Both the position numbers and the translations under genes were made by a program. Under the pieces are notes generated by a model that saw nothing but the letters and a program-made list of their open reading frames with translations, was not told where the DNA came from and did no database searches. A stretch of DNA of 64,000 nt from Eunapius fragilis (Eukaryota > Porifera > Demospongiae > Spongillida > Spongillidae). This document shows positions 1 to 28,924 of the stretch, in pieces; position 1 is the stretch's first letter, and every line of letters begins with the position of its first letter. The stretch is taken from NCBI GenBank assembly GCA_963681505.1, contig OY811981.1, positions 8,370,464 through 8,434,463 of the forward strand. The letters are read 5' to 3'.

Positions 1-1128
1 GTGTGGGGGGGGGGGGGGCCACAACGCACTGGCCGAAGGCGGTCACGAGACGCAAACACAGAAATGGCATACCCTTTTGACGGTAGGTTTCGCTTCTTCT
101 TAACGTTCAGTACCCGCAGTTGAGGACTGGGTGTAGCCATACCGGTCACCGGTCGACGCAAGCAACTTCAGCCCCGCCCAATTGACCGTATATATATGTA
201 ATTGACTTGTTAACACACAATTAAATGGCCATGGATATGATTAACGGACTGTTGTCTCATCTTATTAAATCTTGGATCGAGTACATATATAGGCGTCAAT
301 CATTTTGACCGACTTGCGTGCATTTGATGTGCCGGAGACGTGAATATGAATAGTACACGGTGTCCCAAGGGAATACTGGGTACCCTAATGTTTATGCGGC
401 ACCCCCCACGTCCCTCTCCCAGCTATGTACAAATTACCTCTACGACAACGTATACCGTAACCAGATCTCGAAGCTGAAGCTCTTACACGCACGCACGCAC
501 GCACACTGAACACGCAATACTAGTATTGTGTTTTGTATATCAAGCCTTGATCCTTTTATCCAGTCCTGCGTGTTTAGTGACATTTGATAGTGTTGGTGCC
601 CATCTTTTGAATTCAATGCACAAACGTAATAACAGATGAAGCAATAACACACACCATCGTGAGATGTGTTACACAGATAGAACCGGCAGCGGGAGGTCTT
701 TGGGTACTTGTATATCTCTTTGGCACGCCACTATGACGGCGGGGAAAAAAATACAATGCAATGTTAGGCAGCCGCTGGGTGACTTTGTTGATGAACGTAT
801 CACAGAAAGAAAAGGACCCGTACAAATCAAGATTTTTTTTTTCCTGCTGCGGTATTAGTGAAATGGTTCATATTTAGGCACTAGTTGGTATCAAATTCCA
901 TTCAATTACTAGTTATTACACTCTTGATTAAAACAAAAGCCAACATTCAACCTTGCCCAGGTTTCGTGCCAGCCCACCGTGACGTAATGCAGTGCTACGT
1001 TATTACGTCACGGCGAGGCTGGACACGAGACACATAACTATTCAAGCAGAGGCTTTGTATAAGAAAGGACATCAAAACATACAGACCAAAAAGATGCTGT
1101 TAAAATGAACTGATGTTACACATCACAC
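1..1128. other. Non-coding stretch downstream of gene A
   Basis: I see no supportable gene here. Short open frames lack splice context or family resemblance. The stretch holds a poly-G run near position 7, a short ACGC repeat near 487-503, a poly-T run near 833 and an imperfect inverted repeat at 961-1031 described separately. The part next to 1129 would include the 3' UTR of gene A. Confidence 0.6.
961..1031. repeat. Imperfect inverted repeat with TGACGTAA-type core
   Basis: The left arm (961-988) and right arm (1002-1031) are near reverse complements separated by about 14 nt. Each arm contains GTGACGTAAT on one strand or the other, followed by a GC-rich segment. It could be a small foldback element or a hairpin in the gene A 3' region; no function is shown. 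Confidence 0.6.
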
Positions 1129-18222
<17,094 letters not shown>

Positions 18223-18797
18223 CTGCCGAGGAAGATACCTTTCGCAGTAAAGAAGGGTGTGGTCGCACGTCGAATTTGATTGATCTAGTGTCAGCTGTTG
18301 CGCGTGATCTAGCGGGAGCGGTTGTTTTTAATTTTTAAAACCGATTATCAGATGACGTGAGAAGGGAGTGGACCTCGTAGAGTTGCTGAACGCCCTAATC
18401 AGTAACTCCGCTCTGATATGGAATGGGTGCATATGGCACCCCCCCCCCCTCGGAGCTGTTCATTCTGATCATAATTTACCAACAACCTAGTATCATGCAT
18501 GCAAAAAATGTCAAAAACTGGTCTACAGCCTACATCTATCGGAGGCTGTTACATACTAACAAATAGTTCTCTTTTAGACACGGAGCTACATAAACAGTGG
18601 AGCTGGTTTAGGCCCTTTAGCGTTGCATGCATGCTCTGCACATTCAACAAGCAACTTATACGCCCCTCCGGCTCATATACAAGTAAACAAAAACATTCTC
18701 TACAAGAAATTTGGTGGCATGCATTGGATTGAAAGATAAGGGTGGTGTAAAAAGCACTGGAAAAGGTAATTGAAATGGAACCGGGAAAGTGAATGGG

Positions 18798-18836
18798 CCT
18801 ATATTTAGCACACGCTAAAATAGTGCTAAATATAGG
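18798..18836. repeat. Perfect 14-bp inverted repeat, 11-nt loop
   Basis: CCTATATTTAGCAC at 18798-18811 is the exact reverse complement of 18823-18836. It lies about 0.6 kb upstream of the gene A start and 35 nt from the paired CRE-like sites. Confidence 0.9.
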
Positions 18837-18871
18837 ACTATAACTATAACTTATTCTTAAGTATAAATGCG

Positions 18872-18889
18872 GACGTCATATTACGTCAT
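18872..18889. promoter_or_regulatory. Two adjacent CRE/ATF-like sites
   Basis: GACGTCAT (18872-18879) and TACGTCAT (18882-18889) are direct half-overlapping matches to the bZIP-type TGACGTCA core, spaced 10 nt apart (one helical turn). They sit in the divergent A/B promoter region. Function is inferred from sequence only. Confidence 0.35.
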
Positions 18890-18991
18890 ACGCGAGCGAA
18901 ATGATGTATCGGTGTATTAACTATTAAGAGGTCAATGATTAAATACATACATAATACATGACTATGGAACTAACACAACACGCATTTAACC

Positions 18992-19230
18992 ACTGTCCAG
19001 CTGAGCCAGGATTGGTGGAGACCTGGCTAGCAAAGCTCTTGCAGTGGCACGCATAAGTCTGAAGTTAAGATGGCCATAAATGTCAGATAGTACCTTACCC
19101 TTGGGCCAAGCAGATCCCACAGAGAGAAGAGAAGCCAGGCGAGAAAAGGTGCATTGTGCCTCATCACCCCAGGCTCCATAGGTCTCCACGGCAAGTGGAA
19201 CACAGGACCAGCCCAGCTCATTAACTATTA
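18992..19230 (-). pseudogene. Degenerate retroelement-like coding fragment
   Basis: A minus-strand frame reads ETYGAWGDEAQCTFSRLAS, then PKGKVLSDIYGHLNFRLM and RATARALLARSP. The pattern Y-G-x-W-G-x-E-A with S-R-L-A-S recurs in two further fragments in this window (49.36-49.50 and 49.69-49.81 kb), which indicates a dispersed family. From memory it resembles the C-terminal part of invertebrate non-LTR retroelement proteins, but no catalytic reverse transcriptase motif is present. No start, no full ORF and no splice context, so it is a relic. Confidence 0.45.
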
Positions 19231-19231
19231 A

Positions 19232-19267
19232 AAGGATTATTAACTATTACAATAGTTAATAATCCTT
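19232..19267. repeat. Near-perfect 36-bp palindrome
   Basis: AAGGATTATTAACTATT (19232-19248) is the exact reverse complement of 19251-19267, with a 2-nt centre. It sits immediately beside the retroelement-like fragment and could be a foldback end or a cruciform-prone site. Confidence 0.9.
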
Positions 19268-20655
19268 ACATGTATTGCACTTTAATCCCGTTCGTTAATA
19301 CCATTATCAGCAGACAGGAACCAAATATGTCTGTACTGTCGAATGGTGGTGTGTCATAGTATATATTGCAACAAGCCATTTGAAGTCTACATACACCTCT
19401 TTCTACAAAATCTACCTGACACATTTTGTATCTTAGGCCAAGGCCCAAGTTCAGCCATCTTTTCTTGAGCCAAGTGGAAGTAATGCAATTATGTAACTGG
19501 TCTGAGTCGGATCTTAGAATTCACTCCCACATACACCTGACTGCAAAACGGTGTAACTTCCGGAGGTTATAAGACAGAATTGTTGCGACCAATTTCAATT
19601 TCGTGCATCAACACGAGTACAAAGGGAAACTAAACGTACGGCTAACCTTCGGATATTTCCTTACCACGGTCATACGTGGTTGTCCCCCTGAACAGTATAT
19701 ACCCCCAACCGGACATTATATCGGACATTGTAACCTAGGGTATATTGGTAAATTGTCCTCCCCGGCTTGGAACATACCACCCCCGCCCAACCAGACATCA
19801 TAATCAAGCTATAATATCCCATAGGAATGCTGTTACACTGAAGTACATTAACTATATTCCAGCTAGCAATTCAAACAATGATTGCAAGGATAGCTCAACT
19901 AGAAAAGACTAATTAAAAGTATATATAAGTGAAAGATATACCACAAGCATTTTTTGACATCCTTCTGGAACTACTGTTTGCAAAATCTTGATGTGTACAA
20001 TTTGAACTTATATATTGATATTCGCTGTTTTTTATTTCAGTTTTAATTTTACTGCTTTCTTAGGATTGAAGAGTATGTTTCCAAGGGAGCCTGCCATTTG
20101 TATGGACCAAACCATCGCTTGCCACTACCATTGCGTTGGGAGTTACGTAATAGGACTAGCTGTCCATTAGTTATAAAATAAAATCAATACACAAAACAAT
20201 AACTGTGTTAACTCACTTTGCCTCTTTGCTTTGTTTTCATATCACAGCCTCGTTTGTAGCGGTCCTGTGCCTTGTTGATGCTTAGCTTGGTTGATCCTTT
20301 CTGTCATTTAGCCCCATCCTTGCAAATTAATTTCTTCTGTACCAGTTGATTAATTTGTGTACCGATGTATATACGATATACGCAAATAACGGCGCCATGA
20401 CCGGACCGGGGGAGGGGGGGGGGGGGGGAGGAGGGGGAAGTTAAATTTATGGCTTAACCAGTGTTTTGCTATGCAAGCCAGTATACAGTCACAAATCGTT
20501 TTTGTTAGATTAGTAGCATGAAACATTACTCAATGTGCAGTGTAGTCTGAATAGACGTAACTGCGCCACTGGAGTCAACGCTGCAGCTAACTAGATGTTC
20601 CGTATTATAAAACAATACATGCGGACAATAAAATTTTTCTTAACGTCACAGCCTC

Positions 20656-20656
<1 letters not shown>

Positions 20657-20701
<45 letters not shown>
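20657..20701. repeat. Poly-C tract, 45 nt
   Basis: Uninterrupted run of 45 C. A 25-nt poly-G run follows at 20871-20895. Such tracts are prone to slippage, so their true length in the genome may differ. Confidence 0.9.
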
Positions 20702-20704
<3 letters not shown>

Positions 20705-20870
20705 CGTCACAATGACGCTAATTTTTCCAAACATAGTTTGGACAAGCCCCCTAAGCCATTCTGGCCTGCAATTTTTTTTATTTTTTTAAAATCACTATAC
20801 CGTCAGATCGATCTCACAAGGTTGTAGCCACACTATTAGTAATTGGGTACGTTTGTATTAGCCCGGCGGC

Positions 20871-20895
20871 GGGGGGGGGGGGGGGGGGGGGGGGG
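20871..20895. repeat. Poly-G tract, 25 nt
   Basis: Run of 25 G about 170 nt after the 45-nt poly-C run, in inverted sense. The two could pair in a transcript or form triplex or quadruplex structures. Confidence 0.9.
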
Positions 20896-21248
20896 TTAAT
20901 TCATACGTCATAACCACGCCGGCTTGAAAGGTGGTCCGGTTAAAACGGTAGAACCGGACCTGAGGCTCTACGACCCTGGATCAAATGCCTGCAGCTTTAG
21001 TCCGTGCACTTGAATACCTTTAAGCGGTCTCGATGAGGTTATACCACAGTAGTCTCGTACCTCATGCCGTTAATAAACTCGTTACGTTACAGCGTCAAAT
21101 CAATTACTAAATCAAGTGCAAATCAAATGCAATTGAACAATTGATTTTTAATTAATGCTGTGAAATCAGTGGCTGATTTTTCGCCGTGTGTAGTAGTATA
21201 ATAATTTACTGGTTTCATGTCTGATAGCGTCAGTGAATTCGAGCTAAT

Positions 21249-22172
21249 ATGGGACCCATCGGCCCCGCAGCCGGTGGCAGTCCGCGAGCCTCCGAAACGA
21301 AAGTTCAAAATCACCAGAAGAATAACCCCTTTGCAGAACGACCACGTATGGTTAGCTTAGCCTCTTGTTTTGTCGTTCTGTGTGCTTTTTTTTTTTTTTT
21401 TTTTTTTTTTGGCTCCATCGTTAATAGTATAAGAAGGGAACATTCGTTGCATGCATGTGTTTCGCGCACGCCTGCTGCCCCCGAGAGATGCACGAATAAA
21501 TAAATGCCTGCGGCGATGCAATGGGGATGCGTACCACCATACTAAGTCTGTTTTGGCCCACCTTCTTGTGGGTGTAGGCACCAGTACCGCACCTTGTCGC
21601 TTGGAAGATTGTTCAAAGAGAAGCTACTGACGATTACATGCGAGTCCGATGAAACCGACTCCGGACCTGTAAAGCTATTTATAGACCGCGCCCGCCACGC
21701 AAGTAATACACGTTTCTCCTGCAGTGGCAACCGACGGTGGAGACTCCCGCGAGCCTTTGCAGCGTGGCATTCAACGCGACAGAGGTATGTATACACAGAA
21801 ATGCTATATACGTCGACCTTTTACCCCCTGCTGGTCTAGACAGAGAGTTTGTACCTGTGTCTCCTCAATATCATTAAAAAATATGGTGACCTTTCGCCAG
21901 CCGTTTCTAAAGCGGACGCCCTTAGCTACGTCGAAAAGGTATCTGTGTTCTTGTTATGTCTTGTATTTATAACCATCGTAAGGGAATGCACAAACAAGGA
22001 TACATGCTAAATATACTAGTATGACTCTAACCAGCCACACACCAAAGCACACCACTAAAATCACCTTCAACCTTTGCCCTCTGAATGCTGATCCTTGAAC
22101 GGGAGAGCAAGGCTTTTGTATGTCTTTTTAAAAATTTGTGTGTGTGTATGTGTGTGTGTGTGTGTGTATGTA

Positions 22173-22217
<45 letters not shown>

Positions 22218-24940
22218 ATGCGTGCGTGTGTGTGTGTGTGTGTTACATGTATTTAGGTTCTCAGGATTTCGCATCCAGAGGAAGAAGGTTCAGCTGCCAC
22301 AAAGGTTCGTTTGCACATGTGCACAGTCATCCTCCTCCCCCCCTTCAACCCCTTTGGAAAAATAAAATGTTAATAATAATTGCAGGACACTGTGACATCA
22401 TGGCGTTTGATATGCACAGGTAAGCCCCGGTGGATGCACCCCACAGTAACTCCAGCACAGTCTCTTGCAGTTAAGAGTGTGAGGGACCCCAAGCCATCGA
22501 GACAGGTCCCTGGTGAGTGTGATGATAGGTCAGTGGTCCACCTTAAGCCTGTGTCACTGAGGGACAGCAGCCCCCAATGCTGGGCCACACCCACACTGCT
22601 AGTAATGGCAATTACTGAACATCCCACAGAAAAGCCAGTTTACACAGCAGACATGTGATGTCCCAGTTATAGAAACATTCCTATGGTACACACCTAATAA
22701 TTAAATTCCCCTTCACAAACTTATCTTGTCACCTTCTCCCCCTCCATTCATGCTGTGTACCATGTGGCTCACTAGGATTTCTCATGTCCTTGCAACATTT
22801 CACAACCCATAGAGATGCCTGTTCACACACTGAAAATAGTTCTGAACTAAATGACTTGGGGACTGTAACATCAAGCAAATTGTTATTTTGTAAAAGGCAG
22901 CAAAATTACTCACCAACAAAGGGATATATATATTTTTACCTAATCCTCATCCAAAAAAATTTTGATAAACTTGGCCAAATTTATCAGATTTCAGGTGTAA
23001 ACTATTATAATTTGCTTTTCCAAAATTCAGCATTTAAAAGATTTAAGAACTCATCTTTGTACAAAACTTTGTGAATGTGACACACATATTAGAGTTAATT
23101 ACTGCCTGCTTGTGTTCCTCCAAAGAGGAGGGGCAATTCTACTGTAGTGTGGGCCTGCTTCCCAAGGAGCAGCAGACATCTAGGGCTATCACAAAACACA
23201 CATTGCAGAACTGGGCAGCCACCATACCAGTGCAGGTGCATTGCACATCTATGGCCGCAGTTTGCCCTGTTTGGAATGAAGCATTAGAATTGTAAGTTTG
23301 AACTCCTAAGCTCCTCTCTCCTATGTTCCCTCTCCTGTGCTCCCCTCTCCTGTACTCCTCTCTCCTGTGCTCCTCTCTCCTGTGCTCCCCTCTCCTGTGC
23401 TCCCCTCTCCTGTGCTCCCCTCTCCTGTGCTCCCCTCCTCTCTCCTGTGCTCCCCTCCTCTCTCCTGTGCTCCCCTCTCCTGTGCTCCCCTCTCCTGTGC
23501 TCCTCTCTCCTGTGCTCCCCTCCTCTCTCCTGTGCTCCCCTCTCCTGTGCTCCTCTCTCCTGTGTTCCCCTCTCCTGTGCTCCCCTCTCCTGTGCTCCCT
23601 CTCCTGTGCTCCTCTCTCCTGTGCTCCCCTCTCCTGTGCTCCTCTCTCCTGTGCTCCCCTCTCCTGTGCTCCTCTCTCCTGTGCTCCTCTCTCCTGTGCT
23701 CCTCTCTCCTGTGCTCCTCTCTCCTGTGCTCCCCTCTCCTGTGCTCCTCTCTCCTGTGCTCTCCTCCTCTCTCCTGTGCTCCCCTCTCCTGTGCTCCCCT
23801 CTCCTGTGCTCCTCTCTCCTGTGCTCTCCTCCTCTCTCCTGTGCTCCTCTCTCCTGTGCTCCCCTCTCCTGTGCTCCTCTCTCCTGTGCTCTCCTCCTCT
23901 CTCCTGTGCTCCTCTCTCCTGTGTTCCCCTCTCCTGTGCTCCTCTCTCCTGTGCTCCCCTCTCCTGTGCTCTCCTCTCCTGTGCTCCCCTCTCCTGTGCT
24001 CCCCTCTCCTGTGCTCCCCTCTCCTGTGCTCCCCTCTCCTGTGCTCCTCTCTTTTCAACTTACTGTCGCTTATCTCATTTCCTTTCGTTTTCTTCCCTTC
24101 CTCCTCCCCAACCCCATATTTTTCCTTTCACATTTCTGGCTCACTGGGTTCAGTCCAGTAGATGACATCACAAGGTTTCTGCTTGTCGTGGAGTTATGGC
24201 AGCATATCCTGAATGCAAACCGCAGAAGATCGCTCAACATAAGGTAAGTAAAGGGTGCAGCTCCGCAAAGATTACACACATCCCCTGCACAGCTTCTTCA
24301 ATGGAAATGCTACTAGGTCTGCAAAGGCCCAAGAGAAGTTAATTGGTCGTGTGTTTCTGCCACTTCAGAAAATTGCACTGGAAGGAGAAGACAGAGAGTT
24401 ACCACTGGACCCCAAGAAGCCTGGTGGGGCCTCTGTCATCATCCACCTCAGTGTCAAGGGATCTCAGGTAATGTGTGTGTGTGTGTGTGTGGGGGGGGGG
24501 GGGTGATATCGTGACAGCCCCTTGTGATTTATGCTCATTTCTGCAGGAGCACATTGCCACTGAGGCTGACATACAAGACCACCGCCTCCTCCATTCGGCC
24601 ATTGTGACACACGAGAGCCAAGCCCTGCTGGAGAGGAAGTGGGGCGGGGCCACAGCTGCTGGACCACACCTCTTACAGATGGAAGGAGCAAGTGCCATGT
24701 TGCGGTGTGATGACACGTCCTTCTTGGGGGGAACCCCTAATCAGTTGGCTTCAGACATGGCCAGGCACAGCTTTGCTTGGGGGGAGGAGCTTAGCATCCT
24801 TGGCAGACAGCTCCTAATGGCACACGCCTCCTGGCATGGCATCGATGCCATACAACTGGCAGCCATGTATGCAAAAGTGTCTGTTCAGTTTATGTAGTGC
24901 GGGGAGAGCACGCAAGGCTGCCATGATACCCACCTCTGCA

Positions 24941-24980
<40 letters not shown>

Positions 24981-25661
24981 TGTGTGTGTGTGCGTGTGTG
25001 TGTGTGTGTGTGCGTGCGTGTAAGTACAAGCATGTATGTATGTATATGTGTGTGGGCATATACTCCTTGCCTGTATTTAGTAATTCATTAGTCCATGTAC
25101 ATGCACTGTGTATGTGTGCACCAAAAGCATTATGTGTGATGTCTTTTATTAGTATCTGAAGCCCTCCTCCCCCTCCCTCCTTCCAGAGCATGTGTGCCCC
25201 TCCCACCCCTCCCTCCAGAGCACGTGCGGTCCTCATTATGCCCCGCCCCCTTCCTTCTCTGTCCCCCCCCCCCCCTCCCCCGTAGTGAGCTGCGAGTATT
25301 GACCGACTGTCACAAAGCCAAAGCAATGTTTGCTATGGGGCCATTCCTCTCACACCTGGATCAGATCTTGCAGAAGATTGCCGGAATCTACGAGGGGATT
25401 CCCCTCTCATCTCGTGAGGAGCAGTCCCAGGAGCTGCATACCTCTCTGCTGGGGCTTGATGCGTATGTGCAGGACATGCTCCACAACCACCTGATCATGG
25501 TGGACCTAGCTAGCCCAGTGCAGGGTACCCAGTGGCTTACTGGATTGCTGATGTAATGTGTAGTGCATGTGTGCATGTGTGAGTGTGTGTTTGTATGTGT
25601 AATGTGTGTATGCGATGTGTGTAATGTTTGTGTGTAATATTAATATTGTGTGTGTGCATGT

Positions 25662-25714
<53 letters not shown>

Positions 25715-26088
25715 ATAATTGTGTGTACTTAAATTTTCCAGGACTATGAAGAAGATCTATGATGTAATGCCATATGTACAGAGACTTCCAGCTGGTCAGC
25801 AGGACTACCAGGAGGTATTACAGGGCTGTGTGAAGGTAAGACTGAACTGGTCATCAGTACTTATTATTATGAAATTGTTTTTTTTTTTTTTTGCCATTGG
25901 TGACTTGAAATGTCATTGGCTAGCTTGCTGTGCAACTATGGGTAACAAACTTAGTGGCTAAAGTACTCCACAAGGTATCATCACCTTTGCATGCATAACT
26001 GATGTGTGGTATATTACAGAACAACAGCAAGAGAGATAGAGAAAGAGATAGTGAGAGAGATAGTGAGAGATAGAGAGAGTGAGAGATA

Positions 26089-26164
<76 letters not shown>

Positions 26165-27640
26165 ATATTAGTAAAAAGGCACTTTGTGTTAACCAACAGG
26201 CTTCAGTAAAATAGTCCATTGATATTCAAATGTTTGTAGCAAAGGGTTTAAACACAGGAGGCTTATTACAGGCAGGAGCTTGCATGGGAATTACTAAGCC
26301 TTACCACCAATTATGAAGGAGCAGTCTGGGGACAAGGCCATTGCATTGAAGAAGCTTTCAGTAGACTGCTATGAGAAGTGCTCTAAGGTCCAGTTGTATG
26401 TTGTGGACACCTTCGAAAAGTAAGAATATTGAGGAGTTTAAACTGGGTGTATGCAATGCTTTTTATTAATAATGGGGATAGGATTAAGAAACATGTATCG
26501 AAACTAAGTTGCTGCATTAATCAGGGTAATAAGCACAGTGAATTGTATCAGGTGACTGTGAGGGGTTCGAGGAAGGTTGGGCTAGAGCAGAGTAAAGGGG
26601 TGGGGCTGGCTGAGTTATTATATCAGGAAATTTATTTAATTTTCCCATAGCTGGGAAAGGGACGAAGGTATTAAATTTCATGTGCAGACATATGCAAAGA
26701 GAAATTGGTAATGGAGAGTATTTTTAGTTTTACAAATTAGCACTATTAATAATTGTGGAAACCCAGAAACTGTTTTCCTTAATCTGATCTTTTTTTCAAC
26801 CATATAAAAAATTGAAAAGCTTTGCGTTCATTGCATGTATGTGTATTGTGTGCGTGTTTTTCTACAGATTTGGTGTGGATTATTATCTCATCTTCATTCA
26901 AGCTGTAGACAAGGAGGTGAGTGCAGCCATTTAGTGAAGTAGGTTTGCTTTTGAAAGTCCAGCCTATACTGTCATATCTTAGTTCAGCCTGCACTGTATC
27001 TTAGTCCAGCCTGTACTGTCATATCTTAGTCCAGCCTGTACTGTCATATCTTAGTCCAACCTGTACTGCCATATCTTAGTCCAGCCTGTACTGTCATATC
27101 TTAGTCCAACCTGTACTGTCATATCTTAGTTCAGCCTGTACTGTCATATCTTAGTCCAACCTGTACTGTCATATCTTAGTCCAGCCTGTACTGTCATATC
27201 TTAGTTCAGCCTACCTTGTATTCACTTTCTTCCTCCTCTCCCAGCTTCACAGATGCTCTCAAGAACTAATCGTCTCAGACAGCAGTGTCTCGACAGAAAG
27301 CAGCATAGTCTACTATCATGCATACCTTGCCTGCAGGAAGATTAGCAAGTCTATCATCTCCACTACACAGAGGTCGGCTCTTGCTGGGACATGTCCTATG
27401 TTTAACCCCTTGCACACCACATTCCTGCCTTGTTCCTTCCGTCTTGACCACACCCACCCATGGTATTTTCAATCTTCTCTACCAGTTTGTGCGGAGTTTT
27501 GACAATACAGTGCTGCCATCTGTGGTTTGAGCCGCTGGTCGGGCATTGGTTCAGCACCGCATGCAACAGGTGCCAGGAGAGAATTGAAATGACAGTGAAA
27601 CTTGATCAGGTGAACCAGTCACTTCCCCAGCATCTCTGGG

Positions 27641-27726
<86 letters not shown>

Positions 27727-28868
27727 CACACACACACACATGCACACACACACACACACCACATGCACACACACATGCACACACACTTGTTCCCTTTGCA
27801 GTTTGTGCCCATAACCGAGCAGGTAGAATTCTCCAGTTCTGCAGTGGACACGCCCATATTTTTAATGCAGATAGTTCAGTTCTGGCAGGAAATGGACTGG
27901 CCTGTGGAGAAGAATACCGAAGGGTACATGGCTGAGCTGTTTTGTGTAAGCCGTATGGCTGCAAACAGATGTTTGCATCACCAGACAGCAAGGTCTAATT
28001 ATTCCTCTCTTCACCCCCCACCCCCCACCCTCCCTCCTCCAGTGCATTTACAGCTGTGCTGAGTACTATGCAGACATTTTGTACAAGAAGGTTGCTTGCA
28101 GTGAGACATTTAAATCGACAGGGCCATTTGTTGCATCAAAGGAGGTCAGGACCCTTGCCTTCTGGTCCCTTGCCTTCCATGCTATTAAAACATTGAATGT
28201 GTACATGTGTGTAGCTCTGCATAGCCCTGAACAATATGAGGCATGTCAGCAAGGAACTATGCTCAATGCTCTCCTTCTTTGATGTTAGCTATTCATGTGA
28301 CCAGGCACATGACAAGGCATGTGACCAGGCACATGACAAGGCATGTGACCAGGCACATGACAAGGCATGTGACCAGGCACATGACAAGGCATGTGACCAG
28401 GCACATGACAAGGCATGTGACCAGGCCTGTGGCAGCAATAAGGAGCGTGGTCATACCGGGGAAGATGACTCTGGGAAATCTTTGCCAAAGTGTGGCAGAG
28501 ACAATGACATCAGCTTAAAGGACAACAGAGAACAGAAACTGCACAACAAGATAACGTTCCTTGCAACCGAAGCTTCAAAAAAGCTTGATCCACACATTAA
28601 GAGGCTGGTTAATGGATTCATGGCTACACTCCAAGACACAGCTGCCACAGAGGTAATTGACTGAGCTATGGAGGTCTAACAACTCATGCTGTGTATCCAC
28701 GTTCACACACTATGTTTTAAATCACTTCAGATAGTGGACCCACTCTGTGAGTACCTGGCGAAGAGCCTAATGACACTGGACAAATGGCTGCACAGCGACT
28801 TGTTCCAGATGTGAGATAGAGAGAGAGGAAGGGAGGGAGGGAGGGAGGGAGGGAGGGAGGGAGGGAGG

Positions 28869-28924
<56 letters not shown>

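Larger units (their letters stand above)
18223..21248. promoter_or_regulatory. Divergent intergenic region between genes A and B
   Basis: Genes A (minus) and B (plus) start at opposite ends of this 3-kb stretch, so it should contain both promoters. Visible elements are two closely spaced CRE/ATF-like sites (18872-18879 and 18882-18889), two palindromes (18798-18836 and 19232-19267), a degenerate retroelement fragment (18992-19230) and paired poly-C and poly-G tracts (20657-20701, 20871-20895). No convincing exon was found. The boundary on the gene B side depends on its provisional first exon. Confidence 0.45.

Noticed and set aside
1-1128. Small frames of 60-70 codons near the left edge
   Set aside because: Length expected by chance, overlapping on both strands, and no recognisable motif.
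19603-19803. 66-aa plus-strand frame in the A/B intergenic region
   Set aside because: No splice sites, no family resemblance and no neighbour context.
23321-24247. 245-280 aa frames rich in leucine, serine and proline or in arginine and glutamate
   Set aside because: Pyrimidine minisatellite artefact. Only the segment 24154-24243 is a real gene B exon.
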